From Algoriphagus formosus (GTDB lineage: Bacteria; Bacteroidota; Bacteroidia; Cytophagales; Cyclobacteriaceae): DNA of 64,000 nucleotides. Position numbers and translations under genes: made by a program. Shown piece after piece: positions 8,979 through 17,917 of this stretch. The notes below the pieces were generated by a model that was given only the letters and a program-made list of their open reading frames with translations, searched no databases and was not told the origin of the DNA. The stretch spans positions 1,145,267-1,209,266 of the forward strand of contig NZ_NIUC01000002.1 of assembly GCF_002807035.1 (NCBI RefSeq). Reading direction: 5' to 3'. Positions within the stretch are counted from its first letter, which is position 1. The number at the start of each line of letters is the position of its first letter.

Positions 8979-10750
8979 GGCTTTTGCAATTTCAGCCATT
9001 CTGCCAAAAGAAAGAAATTGTAAATCGAAAGAAAATGAGATTTCACATGGTTTTCCGGCTGCTGACAAAAGGCCAAGGTAGCTGGCGGTAGCTCCTTTTG
9101 GTAGGTTTTGGAGAAATCTTTCACCGTCGAAAATACCCAATTTGAGAAATCATCTTTTCGACTAAACCATTCCAGCAATGGAAGACCAAAGCCAAGCTTT
9201 TTTCGATCCGCGACCCAACCCAATTCACGCTCGCGCAAACTCTGCCGAATCCATTTTTTGCCAAGCAGGTACTCTTCTTTTTGTACTTGCTTCCAAAACT
9301 GAAGCATGTTGGAATCCAAATAAGGAGAGCGCCCTTCAACCCCATGTGCCATCAAGGCATTGTCCTGAATCTTCAAAACATCCTGAACCAAATAGACTTG
9401 CCGATCAAAATCCAGCGCTTGCTTCAGGGTAGAAAGATTAGATCTGAAGATTCGCTCATAGTCCAAAAACAGGTCCTGAGGAGGGTTTTCTAGCGCAGAA
9501 AAATTCCAAAAGGTTCGCTGTGGATCTTGTTGGATGCCTTCAAAAGTTTTCTTCCAGCTTCTCCCAAAAGGCAGTTTGGCTAAAAGCGGGGCTATCGCTA
9601 GCGCTAAATCTTTGTTGTTTAGATAGCTTTGAAATGCCTGATGCCGACGATAGCCTCCCCAAAGCTCATCTGCTCCAGCTCCAGAGACTAGCACTTTTAC
9701 TGATTTTTTGGCCTCTTTTCCGATGAGCCAAGTCAAAAAGCTTGCAGAGTCACCTACGGGATAGTCAAGATTTTTCAAGTATTCCTGCCAATTTTCTTTA
9801 AAAATTTGCTGGTTGACCGGTACAAAATTCGCCTCGAATGGCAGCTTTTTCCCGAGCTTTTCTACAGCCCTGGCATCGCTATATTTTCTTTGATATTGTG
9901 CATCGTGCTGAATGGTAAATGCCGGCAGGGTAACGCCTGTCTCCTCATACCACAGCGAATAAAGCAGCGTGCTGTCTGCACCCCCACTGAGAAGCATTCC
10001 GATTGGGACATCGGCATGAAACTGATTCAAAACGGAGTCCTTTAATCGCTCCAAAAACCCAGATTGGCTTGGCTCTTTATCTTTTGAAACCTTGGTAGAA
10101 ATATCATCCCAACGAAAAGCTGATTGATCACGAATCAAACTGAATCTGCCAGCTTTCCATTCTTTGACTCCTTTGAAAAAAGTCTTTCCGGGTTGGGGTG
10201 TACGAAAATAATGGAAGTACTCGACCTCCTTAAAATCAAAGTCTGACTGGATTAATTTGGCAATTCCCCGGGATTCGGAAGACAAAATCAAGCTCTCGGG
10301 AGTCTGATGATAATAAAGTGGCTTTTCCCCATTGGGATCTCTGGCGACTAACACATTTTGGGATGTTAGGTCTACAAAAAATAATGAAAACATTCCCTCC
10401 AGCTTCTCCAGGCCAGCACTTCCAAATGTCTTCAACCAGTGCATCAGGACTTCTGTATCGGATTGGGTAAAAAGATCTATACCCATTTTGAGCAAAAGAT
10501 TTCTTAAATCCTGGAAATTATAGATTTCTCCATTCCAGACTAGCAAGTGATTTCCCTCTGTAGACCAAAAAGGCTGATCTGCTTCAGGACCGGGATGTAA
10601 GATTTTGAGCCGATTGACACCAATCCATATTCCCGGCCATGGGCTTACCCGAGCATCCTGATCAGGTCCCCTGTGTTGGGCATCCTTCATCAAAGTGCTT
10701 AATGATTCTTCATTGGCACCTTTACCCCAGATTAGATGAATTCCACACAT
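8975..10750 (-). CDS. asnB: Asparagine synthase (glutamine-hydrolysing)
   Basis: The 591-residue protein starts MCGI, so processing leaves the N-terminal Cys nucleophile of class II glutamine amidotransferases. It contains RGPDQDARV, VWNGEIYNF and LVARDPNGEKPLY in the glutaminase half. The synthetase half has the PP-loop LSGGADST near residues 253-260. It converts aspartate, glutamine and ATP to asparagine. Homologues inside polysaccharide loci may instead amidate sugar carboxyl groups; the glycosyltransferase coupled to it (4-base overlap) keeps that possibility open. It begins directly after the nth stop codon, so nth-asnB-GT form one unit. Confidence 0.9.
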   Translation of the reverse strand: MCGIHLIWGKGANEESLSTLMKDAQHRGPDQDARVSPWPGIWIGVNRLKILHPGPEADQPFWSTEGNHLLVWNGEIYNFQDLRNLLLKMGIDLFTQSDTEVLMHWLKTFGSAGLEKLEGMFSLFFVDLTSQNVLVARDPNGEKPLYYHQTPESLILSSESRGIAKLIQSDFDFKEVEYFHYFRTPQPGKTFFKGVKEWKAGRFSLIRDQSAFRWDDISTKVSKDKEPSQSGFLERLKDSVLNQFHADVPIGMLLSGGADSTLLYSLWYEETGVTLPAFTIQHDAQYQRKYSDARAVEKLGKKLPFEANFVPVNQQIFKENWQEYLKNLDYPVGDSASFLTWLIGKEAKKSVKVLVSGAGADELWGGYRRHQAFQSYLNNKDLALAIAPLLAKLPFGRSWKKTFEGIQQDPQRTFWNFSALENPPQDLFLDYERIFRSNLSTLKQALDFDRQVYLVQDVLKIQDNALMAHGVEGRSPYLDSNMLQFWKQVQKEEYLLGKKWIRQSLRERELGWVADRKKLGFGLPLLEWFSRKDDFSNWVFSTVKDFSKTYQKELPPATLAFCQQPENHVKSHFLSIYNFFLLAEWLKLQKP

Positions 10751-11422
10751 TTATTTTTTGGGTTTTTTGCCGGGAACCAGCCCTTGATTTTTTTCAAAAT
10801 ATCTACAAAAATGAGTGATTTGGCATTCTTCGCATTTCGGCCTTCTGGCCAAACAAGTATAGCGCCCGTGCAGAATCAGCCAATGATGAGCTTGGTGTAC
10901 AAATTCTTTGGGAATATGACGAATCAGATGTTTTTCGACTTCTAGTGGGGTTTTGGCGGTCATCGGCACTAGACCAAGTCGACGAGAGACCCGAAAAACA
11001 TGCGTGTCTACCGCCATGTTTGGTTGCTGCCAAACCACTGAGGTAATCACATTGGCGGTCTTCCTACCCACTCCAGGAAGCTTGGTCAATTCAGCTACTG
11101 TCTCGGGAACCTCGCTGTTGAATTCTTCTACGAGCATTTTTCCCAAGCCGAGAAGGTGTTTGGTTTTATTGTTTGGGTAGGATACTGTTTTAATGTATGG
11201 AAATAACTCATCAAAATTAGAGCTTGCCAAATGCTCAGGGGTGGGAAAATCACGAAAAAGAGCTGGCGTCACCATGTTGATTCGCTTATCGGTACACTGA
11301 GCTGAAAGCAAAACCGCAATCAGGAGTTGAAAAGGACTTTCATACTGGAGTTCCGTCTCAGCAATCGGCATATTTTGAGAAAAATAATCTATAAAAGCTT
11401 GATAGCGCTCTTTTTTAAGCAT
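10751..11422 (-). CDS. nth: Endonuclease III (DNA glycosylase/AP lyase)
   Basis: The 223-residue protein shows the helix-hairpin-helix LPGVGRKTANVI with its catalytic lysine at AQCTDKR, the catalytic aspartate in VDTHVFRVSRRLG, and a C-terminal 4Fe-4S loop with spacing C-x6-C-x2-C-x5-C (from CLARRPKC to HFC). It removes oxidised pyrimidines in base excision repair. Length and motif order match bacterial Nth. The stop codon is directly followed by the asnB start codon on the minus strand. Confidence 0.95.
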   Translation of the reverse strand: MLKKERYQAFIDYFSQNMPIAETELQYESPFQLLIAVLLSAQCTDKRINMVTPALFRDFPTPEHLASSNFDELFPYIKTVSYPNNKTKHLLGLGKMLVEEFNSEVPETVAELTKLPGVGRKTANVITSVVWQQPNMAVDTHVFRVSRRLGLVPMTAKTPLEVEKHLIRHIPKEFVHQAHHWLILHGRYTCLARRPKCEECQITHFCRYFEKNQGLVPGKKPKK

Positions 11423-11522
11423 TGTTTATTTAATGTTGGATGAAGGGTTTAAGATAGGTAATATTGAAAGAACTTGTCCGTTTTGACGGATTGAAAAATT
11501 CAACGTCCATATCTCTTTAGCT

Positions 11523-12659
11523 ATGAAGATTCATTCCTTGCGTTTGCTCAGTCTGATTTTCTTTGTGTCACTCGTTTCTGAATCCTACGGTCAGAGTCGT
11601 CCTCGAGATTTGGGGATTCCGTTTGGTGTGCTTCCAAGTGGAAAGCTTAATGCCATCACCGATGTGGAAGGGTTGAAAGTTGGGCATTTGACAAAAATCG
11701 AAGGAGAATCCATTCGGACAGGAGTGACTGCGATTTTACCTCACGGCGGAAATATTTTTCAGGAAAAATTACCCGCAGCAATTTATGTAGGCAATGGCTT
11801 TGGGAAATTGGCTGGAGTCACTCAGGTGCAGGAGCTGGGATTGATCGAAAGTCCGATTATTCTGACGAATACACTTTCTGTAGCTGCTGGGATTGAAGGG
11901 ACTGTTCGCTATGTGCTTTCTCAAGATGGAAATGAATCCGTACAATCCGTCAATGCTGTGGTAGGAGAGACCAATGATGGCTTTTTGAATGATATACGTG
12001 GGATGCATATTCGGCCGGAAGATGTGATTCAAGCCATTCAATCAGCTGAGCCTGGAGAAATTGAAGAAGGAAATGTTGGTGCTGGAACAGGGACGGTTTG
12101 TTTTGGCTGGAAAGGCGGAATCGGTACATCTTCCAGAGTCTTGCCCCATTCGCTAGGCGGATATACTGTAGGGGTATTGGTTCAAAGTAATTTTGGTGGA
12201 AACCTTCAAATCGCTGGCATACCGGTAGGAGAGAAGCTGGAAAAATATCCTTTCAGAAGTGCAATCGAAAAAGCAGATGGAAGCTGCATGATTGTAGTGG
12301 CCACTGATGCTCCACTTGAATCCAGAAATCTCGAAAGACTTGCAAAAAGAGCCATGATGGGTTTGGCAAAAACCGGTGGGATCGCCTCCAATGGCTCGGG
12401 GGATTATGTGATAGCCTTTTCTACTGCAGAAGAAATCAGGTCAAAATACAATGCAGAAAGCGGATCCCTCGAAAATCTTCAAACGATCAGAAATGATGAT
12501 ATGAGTTCCCTTTTCATGGCGGTGATCGAGGCTACTGAAGAAGCCATCATCAATTCACTCTTCGCTGCTGAGAGTATGAGCGGGAAAGAAGGAAGGACTG
12601 TAGAAGCACTTCCAAAGGAAAAAATCCTAGAATGGATCAATAGCAACCATCCAAACTAA
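11523..12659 (+). CDS. S58 family peptidase (DmpA/L-aminopeptidase-D-esterase type)
   Basis: The 378-residue protein has an N-terminal signal peptide ending near SYGQS. The P1/DmpA fold follows: ITDVEGLKVGHLT, the VYVGNG-like strand IYVGNGFGKL, and the conserved ASNGSGDYVIAFST near residue 286. In the family, autoproteolysis next to a serine creates the N-terminal nucleophile; here the region around GSGDY is the landmark but the exact cleavage residue was not verified. It is likely exported and acts on small peptides or D-amino acid derivatives. It stands alone, divergent from nth. Confidence 0.87.
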   Translation: MKIHSLRLLSLIFFVSLVSESYGQSRPRDLGIPFGVLPSGKLNAITDVEGLKVGHLTKIEGESIRTGVTAILPHGGNIFQEKLPAAIYVGNGFGKLAGVTQVQELGLIESPIILTNTLSVAAGIEGTVRYVLSQDGNESVQSVNAVVGETNDGFLNDIRGMHIRPEDVIQAIQSAEPGEIEEGNVGAGTGTVCFGWKGGIGTSSRVLPHSLGGYTVGVLVQSNFGGNLQIAGIPVGEKLEKYPFRSAIEKADGSCMIVVATDAPLESRNLERLAKRAMMGLAKTGGIASNGSGDYVIAFSTAEEIRSKYNAESGSLENLQTIRNDDMSSLFMAVIEATEEAIINSLFAAESMSGKEGRTVEALPKEKILEWINSNHPN

Positions 12660-12783
12660 GTTTGAGGTCAAAATCTAATTTATAATTTGTAAAACGATAA
12701 TTTTTTTAGATACTTAAGTAAGTGATTGATTTTGAGTATCATTTTGTAGCTCTTTCATTTTTAATAACGGATCAAGCCTTTCA

Positions 12784-14568
12784 ATGGAAAATTTTAATGC
12801 GCATTACCATGCCCTTTTTAATCGTCTTTTTGATGGAATCGATGAAACCCTTCTTGACGAAATATTCAAAATTGGTACAAAGAAAACTTTGGAAACAGGA
12901 AATTATCTGTTTCATCAAGGGGACAAGGAAAATGTACTTTACATTGTACTTACCGGTAGATTAAGAGCGATCAAAGAAGAACCTAGCGGGACAAGAATTC
13001 TAGGAGATATAGGACAGGGTGAGCCGGTAGGAGAATTTGCCTTGTTTACCCGCGAGCCTAGGATGGCGTCAGTACTGGCAATTCGCAAGTCAACTGTTTT
13101 GGAATTTACACTGGAAGAATATCAGACGCTTGTATCCAGAAACCCAGCTTTGGCAAGTTCACTGACCAATTTTGTGATTCAGCGACTTCGAAGAAATACC
13201 TTTCAGCAAAATAAAACTGCCGCGCCGAAAAACATCGCACTTGTCAACCTGCAGGATAATTTAGACCTGAACCCATGGACGGATGATCTCAAGGCATACT
13301 TTGAGGAGCTGAAAGTACCTGTGCAAGTTTATGATTATGAGTCTCAGACAGAGATCCACGATGATGAATTTTTTGACTCTCTAGAGCAACATGAAGGGCT
13401 CAATATTCTTGTTTGCAGTGGAGAGCAACCAATTTGGTCTCATCAATGCCTGGTCTATGCCGATTTGGTCATTCTTGCTGCACCTTTTGAGGCAGAAGCG
13501 AGAATTCGACCAATCGAAAAAGAATTGAAACTCTATGACCAAAGTATTCTCAATAAAAAGATCTACCTTCTACTCTTGCATGAGGAAAACCCTTCCTTGA
13601 CGAGGGGAACTGGTAGATGGTTGATGAAGCGACCTATACACATGCATATCCATCTCCGAAAAGGGAATAAAAAAGACAGTGCACGAATCTGTAGAATTCT
13701 AACCAATCAAGCTGTAGGACTTGTTTTGGGTGGGGGTGGTGCCAAAGGCTATGCACACATCGGAGTGATGCGAGCTCTGAAAGAAAAAGGCATTGATATC
13801 GACTTTCTGGGAGGAACCAGTGCAGGCGCGATCTACGGAATTTGTATGAGTTTCTTTGATTTTGAATTTGAACAAATCGAAGAAACTGTCTCCAAATCAG
13901 TAAAAAGCAAACTAACCTCCAATGACTTAACCATTCCTATGGTTTCATTTCTCTCAGGGAAAAAGGTGATTCGGTTTATCCAGGAAACTTTCGGAGAGTA
14001 TGCGATGGAAGACATTTGGGTAAACTCCTATTGCGTCTCTACCAATTTTTCGAAAGCAACCATGAAAATTCATGATCAAGGTTTGCTTTGGAAGCAACTC
14101 GCTGCAAGTATGGCTATTCCGGGAGTTTTTCCTCCGGTAGTCATAGATCATTACTTGCATGTGGATGGAGCCGTCATGGACAACTTGCCGATCGAACCAA
14201 TGTATCGCTATCCTGTCTCCAAAATCATTGCTATTTCTCTTTCGGGGCTTCCTGAGCGAAAGGTGAATTATCAAGACGCTCCTTCCGGATGGGCAGTTCT
14301 ATGGGATAAGTTGCGCGGAAAGAAGCATTATAAAATTCCTTCTGTGGGTTCAATTATCATCAATTCGCTTACACTTAATAGTCTGCAAAAGCAGGAAATC
14401 ACAAAAGATAAAGTGTCGCATTATTTTGAGCTAAACCTCAAAGGAGTAGGCTTTATGGATGATAAAAAGTGGAAACAGATCATGAAAAAGGGCTATGATC
14501 AAACGAATGAGTACTTAGAAAACTTAGCAGAATCTGAGCGCTTTTGGGAGAAATATCCTAAGCTTTAA
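12784..14568 (+). CDS. Cyclic-nucleotide-binding-domain patatin-like phospholipase
   Basis: This 594-residue protein is a fusion. Residues about 15-135 form a Crp-type cNMP-binding domain (LFHQGDKENVLYIVLTGR, GEPVGEFALFT). A linker region of about 150 residues follows. Residues about 310-480 form a patatin domain with the oxyanion loop GGGGAKGYAH, the nucleophile GTSAG near residue 345 and the catalytic DGA near 460. This is the layout of the neuropathy-target-esterase family. It should hydrolyse phospholipid or lysophospholipid acyl esters. Ligand binding by the N-terminal domain is inferred from fold only. A strong hairpin terminator follows. Confidence 0.9.
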   Translation: MENFNAHYHALFNRLFDGIDETLLDEIFKIGTKKTLETGNYLFHQGDKENVLYIVLTGRLRAIKEEPSGTRILGDIGQGEPVGEFALFTREPRMASVLAIRKSTVLEFTLEEYQTLVSRNPALASSLTNFVIQRLRRNTFQQNKTAAPKNIALVNLQDNLDLNPWTDDLKAYFEELKVPVQVYDYESQTEIHDDEFFDSLEQHEGLNILVCSGEQPIWSHQCLVYADLVILAAPFEAEARIRPIEKELKLYDQSILNKKIYLLLLHEENPSLTRGTGRWLMKRPIHMHIHLRKGNKKDSARICRILTNQAVGLVLGGGGAKGYAHIGVMRALKEKGIDIDFLGGTSAGAIYGICMSFFDFEFEQIEETVSKSVKSKLTSNDLTIPMVSFLSGKKVIRFIQETFGEYAMEDIWVNSYCVSTNFSKATMKIHDQGLLWKQLAASMAIPGVFPPVVIDHYLHVDGAVMDNLPIEPMYRYPVSKIIAISLSGLPERKVNYQDAPSGWAVLWDKLRGKKHYKIPSVGSIIINSLTLNSLQKQEITKDKVSHYFELNLKGVGFMDDKKWKQIMKKGYDQTNEYLENLAESERFWEKYPKL

Positions 14569-14585
14569 AAAACTGAAACAAAAAG

Positions 14586-14611
14586 GAGGCTGATTCCTTT
14601 GAATCAGCCTC
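14586..14611. terminator. Hairpin terminator between convergent genes
   Basis: A perfect 11-bp stem (GAGGCTGATTC / GAATCAGCCTC) with a 4-base loop lies between the ends of the patatin gene and the acyl-CoA dehydrogenase gene. It can serve both directions; the flanks are A-rich on the left and weakly T-rich on the right. Confidence 0.75.
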
Positions 14612-14633
14612 TCTCAATTATTCTAAATATAAA

Positions 14634-16427
14634 TTAGAAAGGGTATTTCCCCTGCTCAATCATATAGTCTGCGATTTGTCTTCTGAGCTCCTTGGTGTTG
14701 ATCAAGTCGATTTTTGTAAATCGCTTCAATCCCATCAACATTACTTTTTGCTCGTCTCCTTTTGCAAAAGAAGCGATTCCCTCCTTAGCAGCAGCATTGA
14801 TTTTATCCACAGCTTCAGATAGGTAGACCTGAGACATGGCAATTTGATTTTTGCAAGCCTCTTCACCTTGGATTCCCACAAGTTTTTCTGTTCGCAGAAT
14901 AGCTGATTCGACAGCATAGATTTCAATCATTACGTCTGCCAAATTCATCATTACTTCCTGCTCATCTTCGATTTTGTCCTGAAGAGCCATTGCTGCTTTA
15001 CCGCCTACCATCAAGAAGACTTTTTTGAGCTTTTTGAGTACTTCTTTTTCTGCTGCGAAAAGCTCTGAAGTATCTACTGTTTCAAAAGATGGAACAGCCG
15101 TCAACTCATTTGCAACTGCCATTGCTGGTTCGAAAAGATTGATTTCGCCTTTCATCGCCCGCTTCAACAGCATTCCAACCATGAGCATACGGTTGATCTC
15201 ATTCGTTCCCTCATAGATTCGAGCGATACGAGCATCACGATATGCACGCTCCATTGGCGCATCTGCAGAATATCCCATTCCTCCATAGACCTGAACTCCT
15301 TGATCCACTACAAAATCAAGTACTTCCGATCCATGTACTTTGGCAATAGCCGCCTCAATAGCAAACTGCTCCAATGCCTTCAACTTTGCATCCGCATCGG
15401 ACAAACCCTCTGCCTCGAGAGCATCCATTCTATCTTCGATATCCTGACCGGCACGGTAGCAGAGTGATTCAGAAACGTAGGTGCGAACAGCCATTTCTGC
15501 CAGCATTCGTTTTACAGCTCCGAATGAGTTGATGCTAGTCCCAAATTGCTTTCGCTCGGTGGAATATTTAACAGCCAAACTGGTAACTGTACGAACTCCG
15601 CCCAAAACACCGGCTCCGAGTTTCACACGACCAATGTTGAGAATATTTACTGCAATCTTGAATCCATTTTGACGATCAGAAAGCATATTCTCAACTGGAA
15701 CAGGACAATCATTGAAGAATACCTGACGAGTAGAAGAACCTTTGATTCCCATCTTCTTTTCTTCCTCGTTCATGGTAATACCTCCAAAGGTCTTCTCCAC
15801 GATGAAAGCTGTCAGGTTTTTATCATCCTCGATTTTGGCAAAAACGATAAAAATATCTGCAAATCCGGCATTGGAAATCCACATCTTCTGCCCATTGATG
15901 AGGTAGTGCTTCCCATCTTCGGAAAGTGTAGCTTTTGTCTTTCCACTATTGGCATCAGAACCTGCATCCGGCTCAGTCAGGCAATAGCATGCAGCCCATT
16001 CTCCTGTAGCCAACTTAGGAAGGTATTTCTGTTTTTGCTCCTCATTTCCGTAGTAAAGAATCGGCAGTGTTCCGATCCCAGTATGGGCTCCATAGGTAGT
16101 GGAGAAAGACCCTGCTGCACCGATAATATCTGCGATCAACATGGAAGTATTGAAACTCATTCCCAAACCGCCATATTGCTCTGGAACAGATACACCCAAA
16201 AGACCCAATTCACCAGCTTTCTTGAAAATAGATGGAACGAGATCTGGGTTTTTCATACTGTCAATCTCCTCGATATTTGGTGTGATTTCCGTATCGATAA
16301 AATCCTGACAGGCCTGAGCCATCATTTTTTGCTCTTCGCTAAACTGCTCGGGAATAAAGACATCCTGTGCCTCTGTCTCCCGGATGAGGAACTCTCCTCC
16401 TTGAATTGATTTTGAAATAGTAGTCAT
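14634..16427 (-). CDS. Acyl-CoA dehydrogenase
   Basis: The 597-residue protein carries the acyl-CoA dehydrogenase signatures CYCLTEPDAGSDANSG and QVYGGMGYSADAPMERAYRD, plus RIYEGTNEINRM, where the flavin and acyl chain bind. It has a C-terminal extension of roughly 150-200 residues beyond the usual 380, as in VLCAD-like or FadE-type enzymes. It catalyses the FAD-dependent first step of beta-oxidation. It is the last gene of the marR-fadB-thiolase-dehydrogenase cluster, 111 bases after the thiolase. That gap holds a repeat pair. Chain-length preference cannot be read. Confidence 0.93.
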   Translation of the reverse strand: MTTISKSIQGGEFLIRETEAQDVFIPEQFSEEQKMMAQACQDFIDTEITPNIEEIDSMKNPDLVPSIFKKAGELGLLGVSVPEQYGGLGMSFNTSMLIADIIGAAGSFSTTYGAHTGIGTLPILYYGNEEQKQKYLPKLATGEWAACYCLTEPDAGSDANSGKTKATLSEDGKHYLINGQKMWISNAGFADIFIVFAKIEDDKNLTAFIVEKTFGGITMNEEEKKMGIKGSSTRQVFFNDCPVPVENMLSDRQNGFKIAVNILNIGRVKLGAGVLGGVRTVTSLAVKYSTERKQFGTSINSFGAVKRMLAEMAVRTYVSESLCYRAGQDIEDRMDALEAEGLSDADAKLKALEQFAIEAAIAKVHGSEVLDFVVDQGVQVYGGMGYSADAPMERAYRDARIARIYEGTNEINRMLMVGMLLKRAMKGEINLFEPAMAVANELTAVPSFETVDTSELFAAEKEVLKKLKKVFLMVGGKAAMALQDKIEDEQEVMMNLADVMIEIYAVESAILRTEKLVGIQGEEACKNQIAMSQVYLSEAVDKINAAAKEGIASFAKGDEQKVMLMGLKRFTKIDLINTKELRRQIADYMIEQGKYPF

Positions 16428-16440
16428 GTTTTAAAGTTTT

Positions 16441-16531
16441 AGAGATTAGAAATCAGACAATGAGAAGAATAGCTTAAAGCTTAATTATTGAGTCAAAAGA
16501 TCTCATCCCTAGTGTCTTGTTTCTTGGTTCT
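16441..16531. repeat. Facing low-complexity intergenic repeat pair (fad gap 2)
   Basis: The gap between thiolase and acyl-CoA dehydrogenase contains an AGAAATCAGACAATGAGA stretch at about 16448-16465. A roughly complementary stretch, TCTCATCCCTAGTGTCTTG, follows at 16501-16519 and runs on into TTTCTTGGTTCT. Both belong to a TCTTG/TTCTNG type of heptad-like repeat seen again in the next gap. The pair could fold into an imperfect hairpin in the transcript. Confidence 0.4.
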
Positions 16532-16538
16532 ATAAATG

Positions 16539-17714
16539 TTATTTAAGCAGTTCAAATATCCCAGCTACTCCCTGTCCTCCTCCGACACAGGCTGTAACCA
16601 TGCCGTGCTTTTTATTTCTTCTTCGGAGTTCGTTGAAAAGCTGTACCGAAAGCTTCGCTCCTGTGCAACCTAGTGGGTGACCCAGTGCTACTGCTCCTCC
16701 ATTTACGTTCATAATATCCTCGTTCAAATCGAGTGCTTTCACCACTGCCAAAGCCTGGGCAGCAAAGGCTTCATTCAATTCGATCAAGTCAATGTCATTT
16801 AGAGAAAGTCCGGCTTGCTTCAATGCTTTCGGAACAGCCTCCTTCGGACCGATACCCATTATTCGCGGATCTACACCTGCCACAGAATAGGACATCATTC
16901 GGGCCATCGGATCCAGATTAAGCGATTTCATCAATCGCTCAGACATGACAACCACAAAAGCCGCCCCATCTGAAGTTTGGGATGAGTTTCCTGCAGTTAC
17001 CTGACCTCCATTTTTAAAGGCAGGCTTCAAATTGGAAAGTACTTCCATGCTTGTTCCAGCACGTGGACCTTCGTCTGTATCTACTACATATTTTCTGGTT
17101 TTGCGCTTACCTTTTTCATCCAGGTAAGTCTCTTCCACTTCGACAGGAACAATTTCATCTTTGAATCTGCCTTCTTGAATAGCTGCTAAAGCACGCTCAT
17201 GGGATCTTACCGAAAAAGCATCAGCGGCTTCTCGTGTGATATCATAGTCTTTAGCCAATTCTTCTGCTGTCAATCCCATACTTAGGTAATAGGAAGGTGT
17301 CTCAGAAGCAATTTTCCAGTTGAGCGCTGTTTTGTATCCCATCATAGGAACCAAAGACATAGACTCTGTACCTCCTGCGATGATACAATCGGCCATTCCA
17401 GCTTTGATTTTTCCTACAGCCAATGCGATAGCTTCTAGGCCTGATCCGCAGTATCGATTCATGACAAAACCTGGATTATCTATTCCCAAGGCCAAAAGGG
17501 AGATCATTCTACCCATTTGCATTCCTTGTTCAGCTTCCGGTATCGCATTTCCAACGATAAGATCATCGACCATTTTGGCTTCCAGACCCGGTGTATTTGC
17601 TACCAGGTGTTTGATGACGTCAGCAGCCAAATCATCTGGACGGTAAAAACGAAAACCACCTTTTTTGGCCTTCCCTACCGCCGATCTATATCCATTAATT
17701 ATATATGCATCCAT
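16539..17714 (-). CDS. Acetyl-CoA C-acyltransferase (thiolase)
   Basis: The 391-residue protein has the thiolase acyl-accepting cysteine in MNRYCGSGLEAIA (near residue 87), the conserved NVNGGAVALGHPLGCTGAK histidine loop, and the second catalytic cysteine in TACVGGGQG near the C terminus. It cleaves 3-ketoacyl-CoA to acetyl-CoA and a shortened acyl-CoA. It pairs with the FadB-like protein encoded upstream to form the trifunctional beta-oxidation enzyme set. The start MDAYIINGYR is typical of FadA/FadI-type thiolases. Confidence 0.94.
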   Translation of the reverse strand: MDAYIINGYRSAVGKAKKGGFRFYRPDDLAADVIKHLVANTPGLEAKMVDDLIVGNAIPEAEQGMQMGRMISLLALGIDNPGFVMNRYCGSGLEAIALAVGKIKAGMADCIIAGGTESMSLVPMMGYKTALNWKIASETPSYYLSMGLTAEELAKDYDITREAADAFSVRSHERALAAIQEGRFKDEIVPVEVEETYLDEKGKRKTRKYVVDTDEGPRAGTSMEVLSNLKPAFKNGGQVTAGNSSQTSDGAAFVVVMSERLMKSLNLDPMARMMSYSVAGVDPRIMGIGPKEAVPKALKQAGLSLNDIDLIELNEAFAAQALAVVKALDLNEDIMNVNGGAVALGHPLGCTGAKLSVQLFNELRRRNKKHGMVTACVGGGQGVAGIFELLK

Positions 17715-17750
17715 CGTGTAATTTTATTTTTTGGTTTATTGATATTGAAG

Positions 17751-17913
17751 AGTCAAGAAGTTAGAAACTAGAATCAAGATTTAGACTCCAATGAATTTTT
17801 AAGCATAATGATCATTCTTTGAACCTCTGAAAGATCAGCTTCCAATACTTTTGAAGTTGTGCATAATAAGTGTCATTTATGTCTTGATACTTGATACTAT
17901 TATCTTGCTACTC
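17751..17913. repeat. Facing low-complexity intergenic repeat pair (fad gap 1)
   Basis: The 203-base gap between the FadB-like gene and thiolase contains AGTCAAGAAGTTAGAAACT at 17751-17769 continuing to GAATCAAGAT, and a forward copy GTCTTGATACTTGATACT from 17881. Read on opposite strands, both are runs of TCTTGAT/TTCTAGT units, so the two halves face each other across about 90 bases. The function is unknown; an intergenic transcript hairpin is one option. Confidence 0.45.
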
Positions 17914-17917
17914 AATT

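Noticed and set aside
15546-16409. A 287-residue open frame on the plus strand
   Set aside because: It lies wholly antisense to the acyl-CoA dehydrogenase, which has full family motifs; the antisense translation shows no protein character.
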